49,180 nt of DNA, taken from assembly GCA_020721865.1 (NCBI GenBank), contig DYLW01000017.1:1-49180 (forward strand), read 5' to 3'. Below are positions 17,209 through 25,243 of the stretch, piece after piece. How positions within the stretch are numbered: position 1 is the first letter of the stretch; every line of letters begins with the position of its first letter. The notes under the pieces were generated by a model. That model was not told where the DNA came from and made no database searches. It saw only the letters and a list, made by a program, of their open reading frames with translations. Made by a program: the position numbers and the translations under genes. The DNA comes from Leptospira biflexa. GTDB lineage: Bacteria; Spirochaetota; Leptospiria; Turneriellales; DYLW01.

Positions 17209-18483
17209 TTATCTGTCATAAATTGCTTTCACGGGCAGCATCCGCACGGCTTTCCAGGCAGGATAAACGGATGCGGCAATGCTCATAATCATGGCAATGG
17301 AAAATGAGGAAATAACATCAAACCATGCCAGAGAGGGGTAGATGAGCGTGCCGGATTTTCCCATCATTTCCATGCCTTTTGCGAATGCGGCCAGGGAAAT
17401 CCCCGGACCGGATAAAACCAGGATCACCACAACCCCCAGAAGAATGCCGGCCAGCGAACCCAGGGCGGAGAGAAGTACAGATTCCGTCACTATCTGTAAA
17501 AAAATAATGGTCCCGCGTGCTCCCATGGCCATCATCATCCCAATTTCCCGTGTCCGCTCCATTACGGACATGAGAATGGTGTTCATCAGAGTAAGGGCAA
17601 AACCGGAGAGAAGAATCACATAAAAGATCATCATGGAACTCCGGGATATTTCAATCATGCGGGCAATGCCGGGCTCCAGATCTGCATAGTCCGCAATTTC
17701 CACTTTTCCCGCTGTACTGCCCGCAGCCAGCAGATTGTCCTGAAGAATTCTCTTCAAAATTGGGACATCCACCATGGAATGTGCCAGAATGGCGGCGTAC
17801 CCGGAGCTTTTTATCCCGGTTTTTCCCAGATAGATACGGGAAAGCTGGCCTCGTTCCACCAGCACCATATACTTGTCGATGGGTTCTGCTATGGACTGGA
17901 ATATTCCGGAAATCCGGACACGCACGGACACGGGATCTCCCAGGGCATTTGCCAGCGAGAGGATCACATAGTCTCCGGTGTCCAGCCCCATTTTATCCGC
18001 ATTGGCCTTCCCCATCAAAATAGTCATTTCATCGCCCGGAGATTTCAGATACTCCCCCCGGATGAGCCACTCATCAAAACGGGAAATGCCCTTTTCCATC
18101 TCCGGATCCACGCCATAAATAACCACACCCACGCTGTCCGAGCCCATCCGGATCAACCCTTCCCTTTCCATGCGGAAGGCATAGTTGAAGTGAGGGCTTT
18201 TCTTTTTTAATTTCTCCAGATGGGATTGTATTTCCAGCCCCCGCTGCAGAACCATCCCCGTTTTCCGGGATTTTACATAACCCTCCGGGCGGATCTGGAT
18301 ATGCCCCATTCCGGATTCTATGGCGGAATCCGTGAACATGGCAAACATCCCGTTCATAAATCCTGCTCCAAAGAGTATCCCCAGCATTCCCACCGCGGCA
18401 GCGGAAAACACAATGGAAGAGCGTTTTTTCTGCCGCAGAATATTCCGGATCCCCATCCGGATAAATATGGATAACTTGCTCAT
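17209..18483 (-). CDS. FtsX/LolE-type ABC permease (second)
   Basis: A 424-residue inner-membrane protein with the MacB/LolCE architecture. TM1 lies near residues 22-45 (SSIVFSAAAVGMLGILFGAG), a periplasmic domain of about 220 residues follows, and then an FtsX domain with three TM segments near 275-300, 325-355 and 385-408. The MERTREIGMMMAMGARG motif, the coupling region of FtsX permeases, is clear. It pairs with the permease encoded nine bases upstream, consistent with a LolC/LolE-like heterodimer. No signal peptide is needed. Mechanotransmission of ATP hydrolysis to the periplasm is known for the family. The substrate is not shown by sequence. Confidence 0.93.
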   Translation of the reverse strand: MSKLSIFIRMGIRNILRQKKRSSIVFSAAAVGMLGILFGAGFMNGMFAMFTDSAIESGMGHIQIRPEGYVKSRKTGMVLQRGLEIQSHLEKLKKKSPHFNYAFRMEREGLIRMGSDSVGVVIYGVDPEMEKGISRFDEWLIRGEYLKSPGDEMTILMGKANADKMGLDTGDYVILSLANALGDPVSVRVRISGIFQSIAEPIDKYMVLVERGQLSRIYLGKTGIKSSGYAAILAHSMVDVPILKRILQDNLLAAGSTAGKVEIADYADLEPGIARMIEISRSSMMIFYVILLSGFALTLMNTILMSVMERTREIGMMMAMGARGTIIFLQIVTESVLLSALGSLAGILLGVVVILVLSGPGISLAAFAKGMEMMGKSGTLIYPSLAWFDVISSFSIAMIMSIAASVYPAWKAVRMLPVKAIYDR

Positions 18484-18492
18484 ATCTTTTCC

Positions 18493-19845
18493 TTAATTCA
18501 TGGAATTAATAGCTTCCACCGGACGCAGCCGGGAAATCCGCAAAACCGCCAGCATGGTAAACACAAGGGAAGGAAGCCCAATGCTCAGAATCCCAATCCC
18601 CAGCTCAGAGATATCCACCAAAGCCGGCATTACCGGAGAAAAACCCGTATCCGTCATCATCTTCGCATCACTGCCGGTGAATACTATGGGATGGATGTGA
18701 AAGTATGTTCCAAAACCCACCCCGATGATGGTTCCCACAAGGATACCCGGCATCATAATGAAAAATGTCTCCAGCAGTACCATCCGCATGATATATCCGG
18801 GCCTTGTTCCAATGGCCATCATAATCCCGAATTCCTTGTACCTCTCATGGAGAGACATCTGTACGGTGTTCAAAACCCCAAAAGCCACGATGATAATTAA
18901 AAAAGCCAGAGTGATCTCCCCGCTGATCTGGTCCAGAAGCATGAGCTGGATAATGCCGGGAATGAGCTCTCCGTAACTATGCACCACCGGATCATAATTC
19001 AAAGAATTTTCTCTGGATTCTCCATCGGCCAGAGGCGGAGTGGGAAACATTTCCTTGAGCTTTTCCACCAGAGATTCCGCATCCCGGTAATTATTCACCC
19101 CCAAAACCAGAGAGGTATATCTGCGGAGGGAAGGATCCCGTCCATCCCTGTCTTCCATGGCCAGAGAGGCGGAGAGTGCGTACAGCTCTTCTCCTCCTTC
19201 CAGAGATGTGAACAGCGTGGAATTATCCAGGGCCGTGTCATGAGCCAGATAAATCCCCGTGATCCGCACCGGAATGGCTCCAATGGATCCGTCAAACTGG
19301 GAGCCCACCAGATACACCAGAGAGCCCACATCGGCATCCAGATTTTCCGCAAGCCCCTTTCCGATGATTCCATAATAGACTTTGATTTTATCTTTGTTAT
19401 ACGGGTGGGGGACCGTCTCATGCCCGTTCCGGAAATATTCCCCCCGTCCGGGCAGGATTCTTTTATACAGATTCGTGACCAGTTTTTCCTTCTCCGGATC
19501 CCCCGCCACCACGGTGATGAACCGGCTGGAGGAACCGTTCGTTGCCAGGGCATAGCTGAAAATCCGGGGTGCGATGGTCTCCACGCCGGCAGAATGAATT
19601 TTCCGCAGCAGGGAAGAATCCGCATCCAATGCCCTCTCCAGCGGTTTGTTCTCCAGCCAGCCATTTGCCGCAATCTGGACATACCCGCTGGAAAGACTCA
19701 CCGCATTCTTTATGGTTTCCTCATGGGATCCATAGGAGAAAAAACGCATCATTAATATGAAACTGGTGCCCAGGGTGACTGTCACCAGGGTGATGATGGT
19801 GCGACGCTTGTTTCGCCAGACATTTCTATAAGCATTTTTCAGCAT
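18493..19845 (-). CDS. FtsX/LolC-type ABC permease (first)
   Basis: A 450-residue inner-membrane permease of the same build: TM1 near residues 15-35 (RTIITLVTVTLGTSFILMMR), a periplasmic domain to about residue 310, then three TM helices (ITLAFLIIIVAFGVLNTV, a second near 365-385 and one near 415-435). MSLHERYKEFGIMMAIGTRP is the FtsX coupling motif. The periplasmic part is larger than in the companion permease and contains an inserted stretch around YNKDKIKVYYGIIGKGLAEN. It lies 11 bases downstream of the LolA-like gene and nine bases upstream of the second permease, so it belongs to the operon. Confidence 0.93.
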   Translation of the reverse strand: MLKNAYRNVWRNKRRTIITLVTVTLGTSFILMMRFFSYGSHEETIKNAVSLSSGYVQIAANGWLENKPLERALDADSSLLRKIHSAGVETIAPRIFSYALATNGSSSRFITVVAGDPEKEKLVTNLYKRILPGRGEYFRNGHETVPHPYNKDKIKVYYGIIGKGLAENLDADVGSLVYLVGSQFDGSIGAIPVRITGIYLAHDTALDNSTLFTSLEGGEELYALSASLAMEDRDGRDPSLRRYTSLVLGVNNYRDAESLVEKLKEMFPTPPLADGESRENSLNYDPVVHSYGELIPGIIQLMLLDQISGEITLAFLIIIVAFGVLNTVQMSLHERYKEFGIMMAIGTRPGYIMRMVLLETFFIMMPGILVGTIIGVGFGTYFHIHPIVFTGSDAKMMTDTGFSPVMPALVDISELGIGILSIGLPSLVFTMLAVLRISRLRPVEAINSMN

Positions 19846-19856
19846 ATTCTTTTCCG

Positions 19857-20606
19857 CTACTGACGCAGATTATTCTTGGAAAATATCTGCTCCGGAATGG
19901 TCCGGTTGAACTGTATTTTTTGGTATTGCAGTATGGTTCTGGAAACCGGCCGATTATTTTCCACAGTGAGCATGCTAATCTTCACCGGAATCACCCTGCC
20001 GTCCATCGTCCGGAAGTCTTCCAGAATCATTTTCTTTTTAAGCCGTCCCTTGTGGTCATAGAATTCCTCCCGAACAGGAAGCAATAAATCCTTCCGTACA
20101 TGTATAATAATTGTACTCCAGACCACCGCACGTCCGGATTTGGGAACAAGCTGGATTTTATATTGGTGCGGATTTTCTTCCGGCAGGAAAGTGTGCTCAT
20201 AATCATGGATCACGGATGACTGCTTCACCAGATCGTCATTGGTGAAATCCGAACCCATCCAGGAATCAAACATGAGGGAGGCTTCAATTTTAATTTCCTT
20301 CCCGATTTTTGGGATGTACTGCCAGACCATGTTTTTTCCCGCTTTCAGAAAAGTAACGCCCCGGTCTTTTGCCGGTTCCGCAATCCGCAGAAAGAAACGG
20401 TCTTTACCTGATTCGTCCCATGCGTCCAGCACAATGCTCCGCTTATACCGGGGACGTTCCACAATAATTTTCATCCGGGAAATGGATGTTTTCCCTCGCA
20501 TCGCTTCCTCCCCGGTTTTGATGATATCATAGGCCGATTCGTCCTTCCCCCAGCTGGAGGAGGTCACAGCCAGAACAATCAACCCCAACAGAATTTTTCT
20601 ATTCAT
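19857..20606 (-). CDS. LolA-like periplasmic outer-membrane lipoprotein-sorting protein
   Basis: A 249-residue exported protein with a signal peptide over residues 1-20 (MNRKILLGLIVLAVTSSSWG). The mature part matches the LolA-like (PF17131-type) family seen with MMPL or FtsX exporters: an early SRMKIIVERPRYKRSIVLDAW strand pair, DRFFLRIAEPAKDRGVTFLK, then MVWQYIPKIGKEIKI and MGSDFTNDDLVKQ. The convex beta-sheet fold of this family holds lipids or lipoprotein acyl chains. It is the first gene of the operon with two permeases, an ATPase and an outer-membrane barrel, so it probably shuttles a lipid or lipoprotein across the periplasm. Its upstream region holds the 64-bp-period repeats. Confidence 0.9.
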   Translation of the reverse strand: MNRKILLGLIVLAVTSSSWGKDESAYDIIKTGEEAMRGKTSISRMKIIVERPRYKRSIVLDAWDESGKDRFFLRIAEPAKDRGVTFLKAGKNMVWQYIPKIGKEIKIEASLMFDSWMGSDFTNDDLVKQSSVIHDYEHTFLPEENPHQYKIQLVPKSGRAVVWSTIIIHVRKDLLLPVREEFYDHKGRLKKKMILEDFRTMDGRVIPVKISMLTVENNRPVSRTILQYQKIQFNRTIPEQIFSKNNLRQ

Positions 20607-20642
20607 TGTTGTTTCCTTCCTTGTAGTATAGTCTTTCTTCCT

Positions 20643-20805
20643 GTTTACACAGTAATTGATCCACGTCCATTATTTTTCCCGAATCAGGGGAATCTGGTCA
20701 AATAATGTTTACACAGTAATTGATCCACGTCCATTATTTTTCAAGGAACTTCTAAAAAATTTTTTATTATGTTTAAACAGTAATTGATCCACATCCATTA
20801 TTTTT
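20643..20805. repeat. three 35-bp direct repeats with exact 64-bp period
   Basis: Copies lie at 20643-20677, 20707-20741 and 20771-20805. The first two are identical over 35 bases (GTTTACACAGTAATTGATCC...). The third differs at two positions (GTTTAAACAG and CACATCC). The intervening 29-base pieces, 20678-20706 and 20742-20770, are unrelated apart from a shared TAAT/TTAT end. No cas gene is nearby. The TGATCCA-containing repeat sequence resembles the multiple terminal repeats that IS21-type elements carry at their ends, so an element-end remnant is my preferred reading. A tandem array of regulator sites for amtB or the lol-like operon is possible. Confidence 0.8.
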
Positions 20806-20927
20806 TGCCCAACCATGAGGGTTTCCCTTGGACCACCGCCGGTCCCGTTCCCATTCAATGTGTATATAATATAATCAGGATGCCGGTTATGGGGACATGT
20901 GCAGCGAAGCGAGCCCAGAAGCCGCTT

Positions 20928-20943
20928 TGGCATGATATTTGTA
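20928..20943 (+). promoter_or_regulatory. weak sigma54-like site before amtB
   Basis: TTGGCATG, four bases, TTGTA resembles the -24/-12 pattern TGGCACG-N4-TTGCW. The -24 GG is intact but the -12 GC is GT. Nitrogen genes such as amtB are often sigma54-dependent, which is why I note it. The predicted start point would leave only about 12 bases of leader, so this is tentative. Confidence 0.2.
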
Positions 20944-20964
20944 CCAATCCGCTGGAAGGTTAAT

Positions 20965-22368
20965 ATGAAAATAAAATCAATTAGCAGATGGAGCCTTCTG
21001 GGATTTCTGGTCATTGCCCTGGCAATGCCGGTATTTACCCAGGAAGCTGCCAAGGAAGAGGTGAAAAAGGAGGCCGCGTCGGTAGAGAAAGCGGCTGAAG
21101 CAACGCCCGCCCCAAAAGCAGAAGTGAAACCAATGGCAGATAACGTCGCGGCGTACAGCCTGGATAACATGATGCTTTTCTTAGCGGCCGTGCTGGTACT
21201 ATTTATGCAACCTGGCTTTGCGTTGGTCGAAGCCGGATTGAATGCCACCAAAAATACAGTAAATATCATGTTTAAAAACCTGATTGACCTGGCTATTGGG
21301 GCACTGGTGTTCTGGTTAATCGGTTACAAGCTCATGTATCCCGGTGCAGATTTTGCCGGTGGTTTTTTTGGCTTTGGCGGATTTTTTGCCAATACCGAAT
21401 CACCGGCAACCGCACCTGGAGCATTGCATCCGCAGATTGACTTCCTATTTCAGGTAGCCTTCGCTGCCACAGCGGCCACCATTGTATCCGGTTCCGTTGC
21501 GGGAAGAATCAAATTTTCCGTGTATCTGATTTACAGTGCTCTGATTACCGCGTTCATTTATCCCATCAGCGGGATGTGGAAATGGGGCGGTGGTTGGCTT
21601 CAGGCAATGGGATTTGCGGATTTTGCCGGATCTCTGGTGGTGCACACAGTGGGCGGCTTTGCCGGTCTGGCGGGTGCTATTGTTCTGGGACCCCGCATTG
21701 GCAAATTTAAACCAGACGGTACTCCCAATGTATTGGCAGGCTCCAATCTGGGTTTTGCGACCCTGGGGGTTTTTATCCTTCTGGTAGGTTGGTATGGGTT
21801 TAATCCCGGAAGCCAGTTAAAATTCTATGGTTCTGAGAATATCGCAGCAGTGGGATTAATCGCTGTCAATACCACTCTGGCTGCCACCGCCGGTGCAGTG
21901 ATTGCCATGTTCGCAAACTGGATACTATTTGGAAAGCCGGAGTTAAGTATGACCTTAAACGGAATGCTGGCTGGTCTGGTTGCCATTACTGCCGGGTGTG
22001 ATCAGGTCACCAATGGTGAATCCATTATTATCGGATCCATTGCCGGAGTTCTGGTTATTGGAGGGGTTGTCCTCCTGAACAAACTCAAAATTGATGATCC
22101 GGTGGGTGCCTGGCCGGTCCATGGTCTGAACGGATTGTGGGGAGGGCTTGCTACCGGTGTGTTTGGAGCAACCGCAACCGTGGGAACCCAGATTATCGGA
22201 TCGCTGACCATTGCAGCATGGTCGTTTGTTGCCATGATCATCATCTTTAAAGTTCTGGATATGACCATGGGAATCCGGGTTTCCAGAGAAGAAGAGCTGA
22301 AGGGTCTGGATATCAGTGAGCACGGCGAGGAAGCGTACAAAGGCTTCCAGATATTCACTGTTGAATGA
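20965..22368 (+). CDS. amtB: ammonium transporter with N-terminal signal and charged linker
   Basis: A 467-residue Amt-family channel. Residues 1-25 are a hydrophobic signal (LLGFLVIALAMPVF), as in other Amt proteins. Residues about 27-62 form an unusual Lys/Glu/Ala/Pro linker before TM1. The core has the family marks MLFLAAVLVLFMQPGFALVE, AGLNATKNTVNIM, VHTVGGFAGLAGAIVLGPR and the second pore-His region WPVHGLNGLWGGLATGVF, spread over about 11 TM helices. The start at 20965 follows GGAAGG at the right spacing. The in-frame codons back to 20899 lack one. It sits 14 bases upstream of the PII gene, the classic amtB-glnB/K pairing in which PII plugs the channel when nitrogen is ample. Confidence 0.97.
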   Translation: MKIKSISRWSLLGFLVIALAMPVFTQEAAKEEVKKEAASVEKAAEATPAPKAEVKPMADNVAAYSLDNMMLFLAAVLVLFMQPGFALVEAGLNATKNTVNIMFKNLIDLAIGALVFWLIGYKLMYPGADFAGGFFGFGGFFANTESPATAPGALHPQIDFLFQVAFAATAATIVSGSVAGRIKFSVYLIYSALITAFIYPISGMWKWGGGWLQAMGFADFAGSLVVHTVGGFAGLAGAIVLGPRIGKFKPDGTPNVLAGSNLGFATLGVFILLVGWYGFNPGSQLKFYGSENIAAVGLIAVNTTLAATAGAVIAMFANWILFGKPELSMTLNGMLAGLVAITAGCDQVTNGESIIIGSIAGVLVIGGVVLLNKLKIDDPVGAWPVHGLNGLWGGLATGVFGATATVGTQIIGSLTIAAWSFVAMIIIFKVLDMTMGIRVSREEELKGLDISEHGEEAYKGFQIFTVE

Positions 22369-22382
22369 GATAAGGAGTAGAT

Positions 22383-22724
22383 ATGAAACTTATAACAGCA
22401 GTAATACAACCCCATAAGCTTACCGATGTAAAGGATTCTCTGAAAAAAGCAGGGGTTACAAAGATGACTGTCTCCAACGCTTTGGGTGCGGGACAGCAAA
22501 GAGGATATGATGAAAGCTACCGGGGGGTGGTTCACGAAGTGAATCTCCTCAAGAAAACGGTGATTGAAATTGGCGTCAATGAAGAATTTGTGGAACCTAC
22601 CATTAATGCCATCATCGATGGAGCCAGAAGTGGCAATATTGGTGATGGCAAAATTTTTGTTACCGAATTAAAAGACGTCATTCGCATCCGTACCGGGGAG
22701 AGGGGAAAGGAAGCCATAGGCTGA
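22383..22724 (+). CDS. glnB: nitrogen regulatory protein PII
   Basis: A 113-residue trimeric PII protein, full length. The opening [20 protein letters not shown] is typical. The T-loop carries the uridylylatable Tyr in ESYRG (position 51 equivalent), and the B-loop GDGKIFV is followed by the C-terminal RIRTGERG. It senses ATP/ADP and 2-oxoglutarate and regulates AmtB, and probably other nitrogen enzymes. It is co-transcribed with amtB, 14 bases apart, so glnK-like in context, although the symbol cannot be decided from sequence. A bidirectional intrinsic terminator follows at 22748-22773. Confidence 0.96.
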   Translation: MKLITAVIQPHKLTDVKDSLKKAGVTKMTVSNALGAGQQRGYDESYRGVVHEVNLLKKTVIEIGVNEEFVEPTINAIIDGARSGNIGDGKIFVTELKDVIRIRTGERGKEAIG

Positions 22725-22747
22725 TTAAAGCTGATTTCTCAAAATGG

Positions 22748-22773
22748 AAAAACCGGACATTTGTCCGGTTTTT
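22748..22773. terminator. bidirectional intrinsic terminator
   Basis: A perfect 12-bp stem (AAAAACCGGACA with TGTCCGGTTTTT) around a two-base loop, flanked by T runs on both strands. It lies between the convergent glnB and TPR genes and ends one base before the TPR stop codon, so it serves both. Confidence 0.92.
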
Positions 22774-23538
22774 TTATCGGGTGCTTTCCAGATAGCGGAT
22801 TCTGTTCAGGGATTTTCTTTTAAAGGTGGAGTGATCCGGATAATATCGGGCTGCTTCCCGGTAATAGCGAATGGCCAGGCCGGGGTTGTTTTCGTGTTCA
22901 CAAGCCATAGCCAGATTATAATACGCGTTTGCATAGCCGGATTGCAGCTCAATCGCCTTGAGAAAATGGGCTTTTGCATACTGGATCATTTTTTTTTCTG
23001 AATTTTCCTGATACAGCCGCATATACACCACGCCGTAATTCAGGTGTGCCTGCGGATCGTCCGGCTTGATTTCCAGAGATTTGTGCAGATGTTCTCTGGC
23101 TTTCTGCAGATTGTTTTTTTTCATATACAGAACGCCAATATTATAATGCACATCCGGTAAATCTTGGGCGTTTGCCATGGCCTTTGCGTAATATGTTTCT
23201 GCAGTTTTTTCATCGTCCCTGGCAAGATAGATATTCCCCAAGTTAATGTATGCTCCCGCATGGGAGGGGTTGATTCGCACGCATTCCAGATAGTATTCTT
23301 TTGCTTTTTCATCCAGGGACCGCTTCTGCATATACCAACCCAGTTTGAACCATATGTGCTCATTTTTTGGATATTTTTTGGACTCCGCCAGCAGACACCG
23401 GATGGCCGTATCTTCATCCGGCAGATCACAGACTCCCTTAATATAATCCAATTTTTCCCGGGAGGTTTGTCCATACATGGCGGGATTCCACAACGTATGG
23501 GCTATGAGAATAATGTATAAAATTTTTTCTATTCGCAT
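22774..23538 (-). CDS. exported TPR-repeat protein
   Basis: A 254-residue protein with a signal peptide over residues 1-23 (EKILYIILIAHTLWNPAMYG). The mature part is six or so TPR units of 34 residues, each with the W-LG-Y-A-P pattern, for example HIWFKLGWYMQKRSLDEKAK, AGAYINLGNIYLARDDEKTA, DVHYNIGVLYMKKNNLQKAR and YANAYYNLAMACEHENNPGL. It is probably a periplasmic scaffold. It overlaps the upstream unknown gene by 10 bases and ends the four-gene run that starts with the glutamate dehydrogenase. TPR family certain, partner unknown. Confidence 0.92.
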   Translation of the reverse strand: MRIEKILYIILIAHTLWNPAMYGQTSREKLDYIKGVCDLPDEDTAIRCLLAESKKYPKNEHIWFKLGWYMQKRSLDEKAKEYYLECVRINPSHAGAYINLGNIYLARDDEKTAETYYAKAMANAQDLPDVHYNIGVLYMKKNNLQKAREHLHKSLEIKPDDPQAHLNYGVVYMRLYQENSEKKMIQYAKAHFLKAIELQSGYANAYYNLAMACEHENNPGLAIRYYREAARYYPDHSTFKRKSLNRIRYLESTR

Positions 23539-24566
23539 TGCACAGATTGAAGGAGGAAGGGTTTCTCTCCGGAAGTATCCTTTTGGAGATAGATTCTGTA
23601 TCTGTTATTATTGATGATTTTTATCTTCAACGGATATAACTGTTCTATGTTTTTCGCTGCCACGTATTTTTTTTCTCCGCCCTGGGTGATCTGTGCCTGA
23701 TATTTTTCCACCTTGATCACATGATTTCCGTTTTTCAGGTCAATGAATACTCCCGCTTCTTCTCCTTCCATAAAATAGCCGGTCTGGGAGTGAAAATCGC
23801 CATTGATGTAAATTTTAAAATATATATACTTCTCGTTTTTCAGGCTGGCAACCGGATAGGTTAAATCCAGATAAGCTCTTTCGCTCCGTCCGGAAAAACG
23901 CTCGCATGCGTTGGAGAAAGGAAAAAGAATCCATTTATCTGTGGACAAGGAATAGAGCCCATACTGGTCTGAGCTCCGGGAGCTTTCAAAAATCAGCAAT
24001 GAATAGTGAGCCAGATAAGTGAAACTCTTCCAAGGGATGGAGCGTATGTTTTTATCCGGAAATTCCATCTGGCGGAGATTTATACGGGCTTCTTCCAGTG
24101 GCTCCAGAAAGAAAAAAGCGGATTTATGGGAAAAAATTGTTCCCACGCCATTCCGGGAAATGGAGGCATATTCCATGGGAAATGCTTTTTCCTCCTGGAT
24201 GATGAACAGCACATTCTGGCTGGAATCCGGAGAAGTCCCGTACAGATACAGCCGTTTGTCATCATGGAATAGAACGCTCTGGCCGATGGATTGCGATAGA
24301 TAGCGGGAAAAATCTGTTATGGTGAACTGCTTCCCATCCTGAATATGGAAAACCTGGTAGGTGGCCCCATCTGGATTGCTTTCCCTCCTGCAATATGATA
24401 ATACATAATCCGCATACGTCTCTCCCTGGATACGCACCAGCCCCACATCGGCACAGCCGGAAGCGGAAACTGGTTTTTCCCGGAATATTTTATGATTCTG
24501 AAACTGGTAACCTTCCGGAAGATTCCCGGAGAAAAATAGCATCAGGGTTGCCAATAGCGTTGTCAT
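23529..24566 (-). CDS. exported hypothetical protein
   Basis: A 345-residue protein I do not recognise. It starts with a short hydrophobic stretch (MTTLLATLMLFFSGNLPEG) that would serve as a signal peptide, although it lacks the usual N-terminal basic residues. The remainder is beta-rich with many aromatic and polar residues (YADYVLSYCRRE, RLYLYGTSPDSSQNVLFII, KYIYFKIYINGDFHSQTGYF), with a repetitive strand spacing suggestive of a propeller or jelly-roll. The ATGA overlap with the upstream gene and the 10-base overlap with the TPR gene show it is translated as part of the operon. Confidence 0.7.
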   Translation of the reverse strand: MTTLLATLMLFFSGNLPEGYQFQNHKIFREKPVSASGCADVGLVRIQGETYADYVLSYCRRESNPDGATYQVFHIQDGKQFTITDFSRYLSQSIGQSVLFHDDKRLYLYGTSPDSSQNVLFIIQEEKAFPMEYASISRNGVGTIFSHKSAFFFLEPLEEARINLRQMEFPDKNIRSIPWKSFTYLAHYSLLIFESSRSSDQYGLYSLSTDKWILFPFSNACERFSGRSERAYLDLTYPVASLKNEKYIYFKIYINGDFHSQTGYFMEGEEAGVFIDLKNGNHVIKVEKYQAQITQGGEKKYVAAKNIEQLYPLKIKIINNNRYRIYLQKDTSGEKPFLLQSVQCE

Positions 24567-25240
24567 CTTTCCTCAATATTATATGGCTTTGTATATTCTG
24601 CGATGATCTCCAGAATAAACCGCTTCCACGATTCCTTATCACTGGGAGAAATATAGACCTGTTTTAACGCGGGAAAAACCGGGTTCGGTTTCACATTCGG
24701 CTGGGTGACTTCCAGAAACCGCATATATGGATCCGCCCGGCGTATAGCGGAGTATATCAGCATTTCTTCTTTCTGCCTGGCTTCCGGAATAAAACCGATG
24801 ACGGCCAGCTTGGGGAACAGGGATTTTTTCAGAAATCCGCTCATTTCTTTGAAGCTGTCCACCCGGTCGATGAATGCTTCGTATGCTCCGCCACCAATGT
24901 TCATAATCTGGGTCACCAGATCCATGGAAAGCTGGATGCCGCCCGGAGAAGACATATCAGAGATGATTACCACCCCTTCGTCCGGCTGGAACGTTTTGAT
25001 AGTTTTTTCCTTGAATATCCGTTTAAGTAATTTTACTTTGGGAAAGTCAATATCCTCCCCCTTATTCAGAAGGATTTTTCCGTCCTTGTCCAGAACTTCT
25101 TCCCGGGATATAATGAAACGTTTGTTCTTTGCCGTTAAATTTATATTGATAAACGCCCGGACTTTTTCTTCCAGACTGTCCAGTTCGGAAATTCCAATTT
25201 TTAATACATTTGATGTGGGTTTTTTATCATTATCACTCAT
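24563..25240 (-). CDS. cytoplasmic hypothetical protein
   Basis: A 225-residue soluble protein of unknown family. Residues about 38-65 (FIISREEVLDKDGKILLNKG) resemble the short beta segment with D.xGxLLxxG seen before HD-GYP or PilZ-type signalling domains, but no HD or PilZ motif follows. The second half (PKLAVIGFIPEARQKEEMLI) looks alpha/beta. No signal peptide. It lies three bases downstream of the glutamate dehydrogenase stop and overlaps the next gene by four, so it is an operon member. A regulatory role is possible but unsupported. Confidence 0.65.
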   Translation of the reverse strand: MSDNDKKPTSNVLKIGISELDSLEEKVRAFININLTAKNKRFIISREEVLDKDGKILLNKGEDIDFPKVKLLKRIFKEKTIKTFQPDEGVVIISDMSSPGGIQLSMDLVTQIMNIGGGAYEAFIDRVDSFKEMSGFLKKSLFPKLAVIGFIPEARQKEEMLIYSAIRRADPYMRFLEVTQPNVKPNPVFPALKQVYISPSDKESWKRFILEIIAEYTKPYNIEER

Positions 25241-25243
25241 ATT

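Noticed and set aside
20643..20805. CRISPR array
   Set aside because: Only three repeats, the last diverged, no cas genes, and interval ends share sequence. An IS-end or tandem regulatory repeat explains it better.
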